This document shows, piece by piece, positions 1-10,939 of a stretch of DNA of 64,000 nt (position 1 is its first letter; each line of letters begins with the position of its first letter). The stretch is from Avena insularis (taxonomy: Eukaryota; Streptophyta; Magnoliopsida; Poales; Poaceae), in NCBI GenBank assembly GCA_023614405.1, contig CM042685.1:237749661-237813660 (forward strand), given 5' to 3'. A program made the position numbers and the translations under genes. The notes below the pieces were generated by a model. It worked only from the letters and a program-made list of their open reading frames with translations, ran no database searches and had not been told where the DNA came from.

Positions 1-1662
1 AACGCACCATCGCAAGGCCTCGCTAGTATGAATCCGTGCCCGCAGGTGCGATAAAAAATCCCGACGGACGCGTTGGGTACATCAATTAAATTCACTGGAA
101 TTCAACTCCTGTAAGTCCTCCGCGGCCTGAGTCGAATTACGCCAGCATATGTTCCAGTTTCGAGTTGAGGGACTCAAACCTAAGGAAGATCGTGTCATTT
201 CGTCTTAAGACAGTTAACTGGCCCTGATCCGTCGGGTGAGTCAGGTACACGCATCAACAATCCCTACACATGAACTATTGAAATACATAGTTGCACCGAA
301 GATCGAAGAGTCTCACCGAATCTACGATTCGACCGATCACTCAGGCTCTTGACATGGTTATACCCCACGGTGCATGACCTCGCATACCTAGTCCAGCCAA
401 GGAAGGCCCACGGCAAAAGTCGTTGGCCCATGAAGATTTTCGGTGGCCTGGGCCCATGGTGCCTTGGATCCTTGGAGAGCAAGACTAGAGTAGATAGGAA
501 ATTCAAAGGGTAAAACCCTAGGACTCAGAACCGACTAGGACTATGCCCGGACCTGCCTAAGTCTATATAAAGGCCAGGGCACGACCTAGATATCTCGACT
601 CATACTTTCGATACACACCTCCACGCCAGATTGCATCTCAAGACCCTCAGAACCTTGGTTCCGCCATAATCAAGAGCGCAAGCAGGAGTAGGGTTTTTCT
701 CCGGGGCCTCGAACACAGGTAAACCTTGTGTCCCCGTGTTGCTTGTTTGCTAACCGTTCCACGATCTCCAGCATGCCCATCTTCTCCAAAACCCAAGTCC
801 ATAACAATGGGCATTGATGAGATCAAACCTCGTCACTCATTCTCTGCTTACCTTGTCATTTTGATTATGGGATAGCTCCTGTATCATGTGCAAGGGGTAC
901 CCCGCTGGCGGTTCTCTATGATACACATGTACTTACTATGACAAGAACTTACAGGTGACTAAAGTTGAGTAGCATGAGGAGCGGCCCTCGTATTCAAGGG
1001 ACATGAGATTGCCAACTTATACTTTGTCAAGCATATACTCCATAGTTTGTTCACTTTAACCTTAACCACTTAAAGATGCTTATGATAGCGGCAATGAGAG
1101 CTAAAAGCTAACAAGTATCATAATTTTTGGAAGCTCTTTTTGAGACTTGAAATTCCTGCTTCCCTTAATGAAGGGCCTTTCTTCCACTATTATATCGAGT
1201 CTTCACCTTCTATCCTTACGCACCAGTTAAGAGAGCATGTTATTCTTAGTTCTATGTGCATTGTCCCAAAACTTATTGATTGATGCATATTGCTTGTTCT
1301 CGTGCTATTTGTATCAAGTCACTCTTATGAACTTTGAAGGTGTCCTATGCATCTATTTGCTACTCCATGAGGGACAAGCTGAATGCCACGATGCTATGTT
1401 TTCTATATGTAAAACAAACAAACGTCTTTCAGTGCATTATTATTCATGATCTTTGTTTGTAACCTTTCATGTTAAATGCATAGTTATTTTGTCTTATTGT
1501 TAGAACTATATCTTTCATGCTCATGTTTAGAGTACTTTGATCCCAGCTTTCAATGCTTGCAAATGGTTTGATCGTGATTTTGATGGTGCATGTCACCTAA
1601 AAGATTATTCTTTTTATCACTTACCTACTCGAGGACGAGCAGGAGTTAAGCTTGGGGATACT
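1..1662 (+). mobile_element. 3' internal part of a Gypsy-like LTR retrotransposon, with LTR/promoter-like DNA at its left
   Basis: No coding sequence can be supported here. Bases 1-800 look like LTR/leader DNA: a TATA box (TATATAAAG) lies near 564-572, followed by GC-rich leader-like sequence. Bases 830-1662 lead into a polypurine stretch (AGCTTGGGGATACT, 1649-1662) immediately before a TGATACGTC LTR start, which is how the internal region of many Pooideae Gypsy elements ends. The element would be on the plus strand and is cut by the window edge. Inference: post-pol spacer of the element whose 3' LTR follows. The left 800 bp may be a separate nested LTR; I found no TSD for it. Confidence 0.45.
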
Positions 1663-3172
1663 TGATACGTCGGAAACGTATCTACAATTTTTTATGTTCC
1701 ATGCTTGTTTAGTATCAACTTGGTTATGTTTTGTCTAGACTTTGAGGTGTTTTTATATGTTTTCTGGTACTAACCTATTAACAAGATGCCACAGTGCCAG
1801 TTGCATGTTTTCTTCTATTTTTTGTTCCAGAAAAGGCAGAAAATCAATATTCTCGGAATTGGACGGGACAAAAGTCAAAGTCATTATTTTACCCGGCACG
1901 ACACGAAACCACGAAGCAGAGATGGAGGAGGACACCAGGGTGGCCACACCCTCGGGTGGCGTGGGCCCACCCTGGCCATGCCACCAGGGGGTGTGGCCCC
2001 CTGTCCCTCCATCGACCTTGCCTCCTTCGCCTATAAGAATCCCCCGACTCAGAAACCCTAAATCATCCATCAAAAATCCACGAAAAGGTCCGCAACGCCG
2101 CCGCCACCGAAGGGGAGATTCGGGAGACAGAAAGTATCTGTTCCCAGCACCCTGCCGGGACGAGGAAGTGCCCCCGGAGCTATCTCCATCGATCTCCATC
2201 GCCATCTTCATCATCGTTGTTGATTCCCATGATGAGGAGGGAGTAGTTCTTCCTCGAGGCTAAGGGATCTACCGGTAGCTATGTGTTCATCTCTCTCTCT
2301 CTCTATGTATGATCTTGTTGTGGTCATGAGCTTTGTAATCAAGTAGATCTACCTTGCTACTCAAGTGCTTTAATAGTTCTCTAGCTCTCGCCACGTGTGT
2401 GTAAGTGACAGGGTGCATAACGTGATGGCACTTAGGCTAGAGGTTACATAAATACTCATCGTGCTTTAATAGATCTATGCTTTTCCCCACGTGTGTGACA
2501 GTAACAGCGTGCGCGCCATATGTGGCACTTAAGCTAGATTACATATATATTCATGAGTTATATTTGGAGTTGGATGTCTTTATGAAATTGTGGTGTTTGT
2601 TGGAACCATCTAGCGCTCAAGATGACAGTGTGGGGTTATCTAGATGGGGAAGGCGGACTTTGAGGTGTGCTTTTGTAGGCCTACCGTGGATTAGAGTGTC
2701 CAACCTGAGAGTAGTCCAGGATAGTATCATGAAGAGAGTATATTTATTGAGAGAGTGTTCACTAGTGAAAGTATGATCCCTAAGCCTTGTTTCTAAACAT
2801 TGAAACACCGTTTGCATCTAGATCTGTTACATTTTTGCTTGCTTCCATATTTATTTCAGTTTGCCTTTAGTTTCTCCCACGTTAACAACAAGTCAGAAGA
2901 TCTTTTCTGGCACCGTTACCACTTGTATTTTACTATCTCTTCGCCGAACTAGTGCACCTATACACCTGACAAGTGTATTGGGTGTGTTGGGGACATAAGA
3001 CACATCTTGTATCTTGATTGTAGGGTTGCTTGAGAGGGATATCTTTGACCACTTCCTCCCTGAGTTCGATAAACCTTGGGTAATCCACTTAAGGGAAGCT
3101 TGCTGCTGTTCTACAAACCTCTGCGGTTGGAGGCCCAACAACTGTCTACAAGAATAGAAGTGCGTAGACATC
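1663..3172 (+). mobile_element. TGATACGTC-type 3' LTR (plus orientation)
   Basis: The LTR starts TGATACGTCGGAAACGTATC, whose first 20 bases form an imperfect hairpin, directly after a purine-rich tract. A TATA-like TATAAGAA lies near 2031. The right boundary near 3172 is inferred because Copia gag coding sequence resumes at about 3173 (see the Copia gag entry). The interior resembles Pooideae Gypsy LTRs of the TGATACGTC class as I remember them; the family name is not certain. The 5' LTR would lie left of the window, so no TSD can be checked. A (CT)n microsatellite occurs at about 2291-2304. Confidence 0.55.
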
Positions 3173-3227
3173 ATGTGGCAACACGACCACGGTTCTTCCC
3201 ACGCCCCCCTTGGGCTGATGCTGCTGG

Positions 3228-4785
3228 TGTTGATGGCTCAGTTGATGTGGAGCCTGTTGGGAACCTCAAGAGCAAGGTGTGAAGCAGCACAACAACAAGT
3301 TTTTCCTCAGTAAGAAACCGAGGTTATCGAACCAGTAGGAGGAAGGAAACGTCACATAGGTGTTGCAAGCAACACGGAGACCTGCACAACACAAACTCAA
3401 GACTTTGCCCCAACTAACAATGAGGTTGTCAATCTCACCGGTTGCTATAACAAAGGATTAAACGTATGGTGTGGAAGGTAATGGTTTGCAGCAAGTAAAC
3501 AAGTAACAGTGGAAGATGTATCAATGGTAAAGATTGGACCGGGGTCCATAGTTCACTAGAGGTGCTCTCCTTAGATAAACAACATGGCATGAAAGGTAAA
3601 CAAATTACATGAGGATAATTGACAGGAACCAAGCAAGGCATAACAATGCAATACCAGACAAAAAGATCCTATGAGATTCGATTGGGCAATACAACAATAT
3701 ACATAGACCGCCATCCAACGGCATCTATGACTAGAAGTCCACCTTGAGGTTATCATCCAACCCCCCTCTAGTATTAAGTTGCAAGCAACAGACAACTTCT
3801 TTAAGCAAAGTGTGTAAGGTAAACAATCCACTTATTCCATAAACAAGATACCATTGTTTTCTCCCTAGTAGCAACAACACATCTACAACCGAAGAGATTT
3901 CTGTCACTTCCCTTGGAAACTAGAGGCATGAACCCACTATCAAGCATAAATACCCCCTCCTAGAGTCACTAGCAACTACTCGGCCAAGATAGCTACTAAC
4001 AACGGAGAGCATGCAAGACCACAAACAACACAGACATGATAGTATCAAATAGACAAAACCATTAATCAATCTGACATAGTAATCTCAATATCCATCAGAT
4101 CCCCGCAAACACAACATGCATGATTACAAATAGATTAGATCTTGATCATGAACGGAGCTCACAAGATCTATACATGAAAGCACAAGGAGGAGATACAACC
4201 ATCTAGCTACTACATGGACCCATAGTCCAAGGTGGAACTACTCACGCTTCATACCGGAGAGAAGGCCTTCGGGATGATTTCCCCTCCAGCAGGGTGCCGG
4301 GAAGAACTTCAGATCCCTCCCCCCGGTCTAGGGATGACGGTGGCGGCAGCTACAGAAGATTTCGTGGAGTTTTTATCGGGTTCCTAGGGTTTCTGCATCG
4401 GGGGCTTCTTATAGGCGAAGAGGCGTGGCTGGGAGGCGACCGGAGGGGCTACACCCTGCCCAGGCGCGGGTCCACCCTAGCCCGCGCCTGGGGGGTGTGG
4501 TGGCCCTCTGGCACCTCTTCGTCTCCCCTTCTGGCTTCGTGTCCCACACGGTAAAATATTGACTTTGGATTTTGTCCCGTTCAATTCCGAGAATATTGAT
4601 TTTCTGCCTTTCTGGAACCAAAAACAGAAAAAAAACAGGCAACTAGCACTATGGCAACTTGTTAATAGGTTAGTTTCAGAAAAGATATAAAAACACCTCA
4701 AAGTGTAGACAGAGCAAAGCAAAGCAAAGTAGATACTAAACAAGCATGAAGCATCAAAAATTATAGATACGTTTCTGACGTATCA
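3228..4785 (-). mobile_element. TGATACGTC-type solo LTR inserted in Copia gag (TSD GCTGG)
   Basis: On the minus strand the unit begins TGATACGTCAGAAACGTATC at 4785 and ends in CA at 3228 (plus strand TGTTGATGG). It is flanked by the perfect 5-bp duplication GCTGG (3223-3227 and 4786-4790). It is 1558 bp long and has no internal domain, primer-binding site or coding sequence. It is homologous over its whole length to the 1516-bp unit at 42133-43648, with matching termini (TGATACGTC start; GGCTC..AACAGG near the other end). TG..CA ends plus a 5-bp TSD indicate a solo LTR left by LTR-LTR recombination, although a non-autonomous LTR unit is possible. Confidence 0.8.
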
Positions 4786-4790
4786 GCTGG

Positions 4791-5845
4791 CCAGGACAAG
4801 GAGGGCCAGGGTTCGGTGAGGGGAGGTGGACGTGGTGCAGGTGGAGCAGGGCACATGGGTGGTGGCATGTACGGACCAGGATAGTACGAAGGAGGCATAC
4901 GATATTGTGGCTGGTTTTGAAATGTGGGAGGCATGTAAGATGGCTGGTGATTGGGTGTGGGAGGCATGTAGGGGGATGGGTATGTTGGGGTGGGGGCGTG
5001 TATGGGGATGGGTATATTGGGGTGGGGCCGTGTATGGTGGTGGGTATGTTGGAGTGGGAGGCGTGTATGGTGGCTGGTAGGGTTGTGGAGGTTGGTAGGG
5101 TGGTGGTTGTGGTTTAGGAGGCGTGCCCCCATAATTGGGAGGGGTGTCGGGAGGCTGCATTAATAGAGAATGTAAAATCCCCCGGCGCTTGGCCAGTAGA
5201 CAGGAGCATGGCATCACGGTTTTCACAGGCAAGCAGCTGAGCACACATATCGTTGAGGGTGGTAGATGGGATAGCGTTGATGGAAGCAACAAGATTATTG
5301 AACGTACCATCGAGACCATTCATGATGTAGTCCTTGAGCTCGTCATCATCAACCGGCTTGCCAACATCAGCAAGTTCAGAGGCAAAACCTTTCATCTTGG
5401 TGATGTACTGTTATGCGGTCATGTCAAGCTTCTTTGTGTTTGTGAGGGAACCACGGAGAGTGGAGACGCGAAACTTGGACTGCGTGGAGTACATGCTATG
5501 CAGCGCACGCCAGACGTCAACGGCATGATGAAGGCTGAAGACTTGAGGAAGCACATCCTCGGAGAGGGATTTGACGAGGAAGCTGACCACCTGATGATCC
5601 TTGATGATCCATGCATCGTAGCCCGGATTGGACACGAACACCTTCTTGTGATTCTCATCTTCAGCCTCAATCTTTTCAGGTGGAGCGACATCGGTCCCCT
5701 CAAGGAGGCCCATGACCTTGGTGGCGCGAAGTGTGGGCAGCGCCTGAGCTTGCCAGTAAAGGAAGTTTTCCCTGGTGAGCTTCATGGCCAGCGGCACACC
5801 AATGATGTTGGAGCCAGGCGACAAAGAAGATGACGAGGTTGTCAC
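4791..5845 (-). pseudogene. Copia-type gag (UBN2-like), broken
   Basis: Minus-strand reading from the ATG at 5845 gives a Copia Gag N-terminus: MTTSSSSLSPG, then a KLTRENFLYWQAQ motif, the usual start of plant Copia Gag, and further Gag sequence to about 5411. After a stop at about 5408 the same protein continues at 5395-5114 (ELADVGKPVDDDELKDYIMNGL, another Gag signature). A Pro-rich low-complexity tail with many Tyr/Pro/His repeats runs to 4791. The reading continues on the far side of the solo LTR at 3173-3227 as a Gly/Arg-rich stretch. Protease, integrase and RT are absent from the window because the Gypsy-type element at 1-3172 interrupts the rest. Gag would form the virus-like particle of the parent element; this copy is dead. 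Confidence 0.75.
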
Positions 5846-6118
5846 TGGTCTGGAGGAAATTGTGGGGAGGGAAGGGTTTTTGGGAGATCCTGGTCGTGAG
5901 AGCGGTTGATCGATGCAAAATAGAGAGGCGACGAGATCGAGTCCTCGTACTTGGCTAGGTTTTTTTAGGGTTTTGAGGTTTTTGGAAGAACTGTCTCAGA
6001 GAATTGGAAGCCCCGGCAGTGACGATCTACGTCCTGGTCCTATCGACAAGGAGAGAAGGTTCCTGGCGGCGGCGCAAGAGAGAGCACTGGCGGCGGCTAG
6101 ACGTGGGGAAGAAGAGAG

Positions 6119-6344
6119 GCTCCTGATACCATAAAATATTTATGCACTAGCCAATTATCTTAAAAGATCGATCTGATGAAAAGAGGCTAGGCAGTATATT
6201 TATATTCAACATCCCCTCACGTCTAGGTTATTTTAGTCCTTAGCGTGTGATAGGAATATGCCACAGAATCTTTTTTCTTTTTCTTTTTTTAAATTCTGCG
6301 TGAGCAGGGTCTTAAACTCAAGACTTATTAGCTCTGATATCATG
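6119..6344 (-). repeat. 80-bp LTR-like unit between a PBS and a polypurine tract, plus a second PBS-like site
   Basis: On the minus strand, leftward from about 6344, there is a Met-tRNA-type primer-binding-like site (plus strand GCTCTGATATCA, 6333-6344). About 110 bp of non-coding DNA follows, then a purine tract (plus strand TCCCCTCACG at 6212), then an 80-bp unit starting TGTTGAATATAAATATAC (6211 down to 6132). Last comes a second primer-binding-like site (plus strand GCTCCTGATACCA, 6119-6131), which precedes the Copia gag. The 80-bp unit is therefore the likely 5' LTR of the gag remnant and may also be the 3' LTR of a miniature (TRIM-like) unit upstream. Its other end reads TTTTA rather than CA, so it is degenerate or misdelimited. 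Confidence 0.45.
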
Positions 6345-7396
6345 CAGAAATTTGGGTGGAACGATAGTTCACTTTGGAGTCGATCGGCTGCGTGTTATAG
6401 AAAAAACCCCTTGCATGGTATATACAAGGTGTATACGTATATGGTGGTATACTATACCATCACATATACTGTATACGGTATTACATCTCTAATAATAGAT
6501 CCGGCAGTGTGACTTGGTGAGTACGGTGAACGTGGTTGGTTGAGCAGTACTTGTGCAGGTCCAACAAAGCTCCCCGCAACATGCGGACGTACATCCAAAG
6601 GAACACGCACATGCAAGTGGGCAGGTTTTTTTTGCATGCATTGCACCCACATGCACTCCATGCCGCAACGGGGCTCCGCCCCAAGCCATCTTTACTCACC
6701 CTGCCTTCCTGCACAGCCCCACGGAGAAGCTACACGGCAAAAAGAAATGTAACGCTCCTACCATCACTCTCCCCATCATCCTAAAGTGAAGAGAGAAGAG
6801 AAGCGTAATGGAGTGGGGCACCATCACGTGACCGGAACGTTGCCCACTCTTTTCCCTGCCGGGAAAAGCTCCATGATGGGGCCAGGTCACGTGCATGCTG
6901 ACCCGTCCGCCATTCTCGGCTCAGCTCCCCTCCTACACTCGTCTTTCTTTTTCTTGCCATTAATTAAAAGCCTTGACCTACCGGTGAGAAAAAAAAAGAA
7001 AGTCAGTGGAGTAGCAGGGTAGAAAGCTGCAGCAACCTAATGTGCAACTGCTACTCTCCCTAACGATAACGAACGCGCAGGCTCAGTTCTGCTAACAGGG
7101 TGACAACAGGACGAACGCGCAGGCTCAGTACTGTGGATTAATTAGATAGTCACCGCGGCAATTATACCAACAGAATTAACATTGATCACTTGTAGTAGAG
7201 TCGTAGTAGAGCTCAGAAGGAAGAGGTACCAACAAATTAATTAACAAAAAGATGATCTCAAGAAAAAGAAGGCGAAAAAGGAAAAGAAAGAGAGCCTGGA
7301 GAATTTTGTAAAAGGATCTAGCTAGCTAGGCTGCGTGCATACGTGCGATGCATCGCTAAGCTCTCTCCATCCGTCGTTCGTCCAGCTTATAATTAA
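6345..7396. other. Intergenic DNA downstream of the GATA gene (includes its 3' UTR)
   Basis: No gene seen. It contains a small inverted-repeat segment rich in GTATAC/GGTATA (about 6425-6482), two CACGTG G-boxes (about 6824 and 6887), and a 20-bp direct repeat (GAACGCGCAGGCTCAGT at 7071 and 7113). The AT-rich stretch immediately below 7396 is presumably the 3' UTR of the minus-strand GATA gene, but I could not place a polyadenylation signal with confidence. Confidence 0.5.
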
Positions 7397-8609
7397 TTAA
7401 CAGATGCCGTAGTCACGGAACATGAGCTCCGGCTTCACGGTCACCCCGGCACCGGCACCAGCCGCTGCCCCGGCGTCGACGCGATGACTGTCGCGAATGA
7501 AGACGAGCTCCTTCTGGCGGCGTAGCTCCATCACCTTGCGGTGGGAGTTGGAGTGCTGGGTAAGCAAGAACGTGGGGCTTGCCGCCGGCCGGTACTCGGG
7601 CACCAGCCGCCCGGACTTGAACCGCACGCCGCACGCGTTGCACAGCGTCTTGGGCCCAAGGGGACCCGTCCGCCACTGCGGTGTCTTCTCCGACGCGCAG
7701 TGCGTGCATCGCCTCACGCCGCCTTCCACCAGGCCCACCTCCCCGCCGACCATGGGGACCTGCTTCTTGCTGCGGCTGCCGACATTGGAGCCGCTAGGCC
7801 GCACCTGCGTCGAGGACGGGAAGTCGGACGACGAGCAGGATGACGAGGGCGACGACTGCGAAGGCGGGCGCGGCATGAGGGAGTGCCATGCGGCCGCGGC
7901 CACAGCACTCACGCGCGACCTCTTGCTTCGCGCGCCGCGGCCTGGCACCGCTGTGATGCAGCTGTCTTGCCCAGCCGATCCGCCACCGCCGTTGCTGGCC
8001 GCGTTAGCTGCCGCCGCCATTGCCGCATGAGCGGCCGAAGAGTAATTCGGCATGTCGGAGTAGGAGTCGTCCACGAACTTGGATAGCCATTCCAGCTCCG
8101 CCGCCTCCTCTCTCTGAAACGCGCACATCCATACACATCGTCAGCTAAGCAGTTCCATGATCACGGTTGTCAAAATGCACTAGATTACGCATGTATGTAT
8201 GCATAATTGCGTATGCAAGTGGCCGTGCGATCGTTTTTCTTACGGGGATGTAAAACTCATCGGCGAATGAGAGCATGGACGTCTGATGATCCGACGACGT
8301 GGCGGATGGAGTGGTGGCGCCGCCGCCGAGGTGGTGGATCCCGTTGTCCGCGGCTGCGGGGAAGAAGTCGTGAGCGGCTGCGGGGAAAAAGTCGTGGGCG
8401 CCCGCGCTGGAGAGGTCGAGGAGCTCATCCACGCGCATGTTGGCGTCGCCCATCGGCTGCATCCCGTAGAAATGGTGAGCAGCTACGGAGTAGTTGCCGC
8501 CGTGGTGGCTCATCGGTGTGCCGGCGCCGGCGACGTTGGACGCGTCGTGGTACCCGCCCAGTCCCATGCCGAGCTTCACGCCCATGGCCATTTCCCACTC
8601 CGACGCCAT
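7397..8609 (-). CDS. GATA-type zinc-finger transcription factor (subfamily A-like), two exons
   Basis: Nuclear DNA-binding regulator that recognises (A/T)GATA(A/G) sites. The CDS is join(7397-8113, 8244-8609) on the minus strand, 360 aa. Exon 1 (122 aa) ends EFYIP and is followed by GTAAG. The acceptor TTTCAG precedes RETEEE-type acidic sequence ([11 protein letters not shown]). The 130-bp intron is phase 0. The finger is C-X2-C-X18-C-X2-C, with Cys at about 258, 261, 280 and 283 ([19 protein letters not shown]), the plant class IV type, followed by the usual [18 protein letters not shown] extension. The motif [14 protein letters not shown] after the intron is typical of subfamily A members such as Arabidopsis GATA5/6/12. 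The N-terminus contains a tandem HDFFPAAA duplication, and an RSKRSR-type basic stretch could serve nuclear import. Start: first ATG of exon 1, about 95 nt after a predicted TSS. The exact orthologue and any symbol are not assignable by eye. Confidence 0.93.
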
Positions 8610-8734
8610 CCCAGCCCGCAGGAGAGCTTGCTAAAGTACGGCGTACTTAAAGGGAGGTTTCTTGAGATGAGCAGTGACACTGCCCGTTCCAGCGCGAGCT
8701 AAGCTAGCGGTGAAGAGAGTGAGGGTGCGAGAAC

Positions 8735-8753
8735 GTATATAAAGTGACGTGAG
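8735..8753 (-). promoter_or_regulatory. Core promoter of the GATA gene: TATA box with adjacent ACGT element
   Basis: The plus-strand GTATATAAAG (8735-8744) reads CTTTATATAC on the minus strand, about 126 bp upstream of the GATA start codon, so transcription would begin near 8700-8710. Directly upstream (plus GTGACGTGAG, 8744-8753) is a TGACGT/ACGT core of the kind bound by bZIP factors. The leader is rich in CT repeats on the coding strand. Position and orientation fit the gene; no experimental support. Confidence 0.6.
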
Positions 8754-8867
8754 AGAGGATCGGAGGAGAGCTGCGAGAGGTGAGAATGAAGGAGAAACAG
8801 TGCGCGCTGGGCTTTGAAGAGCGAGCTCCAATCAGTCACCAGTAGCAGGAAGGGCTGTTGCGAGATA

Positions 8868-9011
8868 CTCCCTTCGTTTTAAAATATAAAATATTTTATT
8901 TTATAAAATATATAAAGTATTTAGATTTTTTAAGAGTGAACCTACACACTAAAAAACTAAATACATTTGCTTTACAAACCTAAAATACTTTATATTTTAA
9001 AACAGAGAGAG
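8868..9011. mobile_element. Stowaway-type MITE upstream of the GATA gene
   Basis: 144-bp AT-rich element with terminal inverted repeats CTCCCTTCGTTTTAAAATATAA and TTATATTTTAAAACAGAGAGAG (imperfect), flanked by TA on both sides (8866-8867, 9012-9013). This is the Tc1/mariner MITE structure. It sits about 260 bp upstream of the GATA start codon, just beyond the core promoter, so it could affect spacing of upstream elements. Confidence 0.85.
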
Positions 9012-9013
9012 TA

Positions 9014-9420
9014 ATTAATTTAGAGCTGAGAGAGAAGGTGGTGCGCGTGTGTAAAGGGGAGAGAGTTTAAGATGGTGCGATTACGGGGAGTAGAGGATTA
9101 GCGTGCGGAGCGGAGAGGAAGCTAGCTGCAACGTACCCCAGCACAGGGGCAGGCCTCCAACGTGCCCGCCCATCCTCTCCCTCTCTATACCCAGTGCCCA
9201 CCCACATTCATGTGCGCGCCAGACCACATATGTCTCTCCCTCCACTCTTGGCCTACCAAAGCTTTAATTCCCTCAATTACCTAGCTTGTTGCCTACTCAT
9301 TTCACCGTGGATACGTACATGGGGGTACTTACTAATTAACCACTACCAACTCTAGTACCAACCCTTTATTTAACGAACGAAGAAGAATCTGCCGTGCATT
9401 TTACTTTAACCGACTTGTAA
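9014..9420. other. Distal upstream region of the GATA gene
   Basis: No coding sequence. It has GA/CT-rich and GC-rich stretches (about 9030-9240) and then AT-rich DNA. Bases 9361-9414 are similar to 15783-15834 on the far side of the transposon block (see findings). Confidence 0.5.
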
Positions 9421-9793
9421 GACTACCCATAGTGGGTATCATAGCTACTAGCATGCATTTTATGCATGCAAAAAAAGCTGATATGTACTGTAACTAATGA
9501 TAAAATAGATGATAGTGGTATCTATGTAGATACCCATGTAGAAATAGAAAAACTAATATAAAATAGATCTTATACACAGTTTTGCATAAAGATTCTAAAA
9601 CATGATAATGTGCATTATATATGTCAGGAATATACAACATGTATTCCTCTCCAAAGAGGCCATAATATATGACACAGTGCAATATGGTGAAGCCCTAACA
9701 TATGAGAAAAAACTACAATACAAATATATACATCTAACACCCCCTCAAACTCATGGTGGATCCACAACATTTGAGTTTGGAAGAGTAAGAAAA

Positions 9794-10934
9794 TCACGCT
9801 GCCCACTGTGCCTTCATGAAAAAGTCCGCCAACTCTAAATCTGAAGGCACATACTGAAGCGCAACAACCTGAGCCTGCACCTGAGCACGTGTATAGAAAG
9901 CATCAACACTAATATGCTTGCTAAGCTCATGCTTGACCGGATCACGTGCGACACTAATAGCACCTGTACTGTCAGACAAAACCAGAGTGGGTGTGGTAAT
10001 AGAAACCCCAAAGTCCGCAAGTAACCACCGTAACCAGGTCACCTCAGCAGTCAACAAGGCCATAGCACGCAGCTCAGCCTCAACACTCGGACGGAAAACC
10101 GTTGTCTGTTTCTTCGTCTTCCAAGCAATGAGCGAACCACCAAGAAACACACAGTAAGCAGAAAGTGAACGACGATCCGAAGGATCACTCGCCCATGTAG
10201 CGTCCGAATAGCACTGGAGCTGGAGGGAGCTGGTACGAGGAAAGAAAAGGCGACGAGTGATCGTACCACGAAGATAACGAAGAACACGAAGAAGATGACT
10301 ATAGTGAATAGTGGTAAGAGCAGAAACAAACTGACTCAGAATATGAACAGGATAAGAGATGTCAGGACGAGTGTCAGCAATATAAACAAGACTCCCAACA
10401 AGATGACGATAACGCGTCGGATCAGAAAGAGGATCACCATCAGTAGGTTGAAGTTTAACATTAAGCTCCATAGGGGTCTCAACAGTGCGCTCATCCCCAA
10501 GAGCAGCACGAGCAAGAAGATCTTGAATATACTTTTCCTAAGAGATGTAAAAGCCATCAGAAGTGGAGGAAACCTCAATCCCAAGAAAGTATCGAAGAGG
10601 ACCAAGATCAGTCATAAGAAATTGATCACGAAGACGAGCCTTAACAAATGCGATATACTCAGGATCATCACCAGTAATGATCATATCATCAACATAGAGA
10701 AGAAGAAGAGTGCGTCCACGAGGAGAAGTGTGAACAAACAGCGTTGGATCATGAGTACTAGGGGAGAAACCAGCAGCAATCACTACAGAAGCAAATCGCT
10801 CAAACCAGGCACGAGACGCCTATTTGAGGCCATAAAGAGAACGTCGAAGACGACAAACCATCCCCTTAGGAACATAATACCCAGGAGGAGGCTGCATATA
10901 AACCTCCTCACTCAACTCACCATTGAGAAAGGCG
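9794..10934 (-). pseudogene. Copia reverse transcriptase C-terminal part and RNase H
   Basis: Minus strand. The segment 10783-10538 carries the Copia RT active-site motif LLYVDDMIITG followed by DLGPLRYFLGIEV. At 10471-9794 come the RT thumb (TRYRHLVGSLVYIADTRPDI) and RNase H (CYSDATWASDPSDRRS; EAELRAMA; TKHIS-like ELSKHISVDAFY). Upstream, at 10934-10784, the RT finger continues ([11 protein letters not shown]..) with one in-frame stop in the LYGLK-ASRAWFERF motif. A break also separates the two long segments near 10500. The companion N-terminal half lies at 12627-13250, beyond the nested solo LTR. Not functional. Confidence 0.85.
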
Positions 10935-10939
10935 TTCTG

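Noticed and set aside
4783..5319. 178-aa Pro-rich minus frame and Gly/Trp-rich plus frames
   Set aside because: Out-of-frame shadows of the low-complexity Pro-rich tail of Copia Gag.
5135..5833. 232-aa plus-strand frame
   Set aside because: Antisense of the Copia gag coding sequence.
7497..8030. Plus-strand frames opposite GATA exon 2
   Set aside because: Shadows of the GATA coding sequence on the opposite strand.
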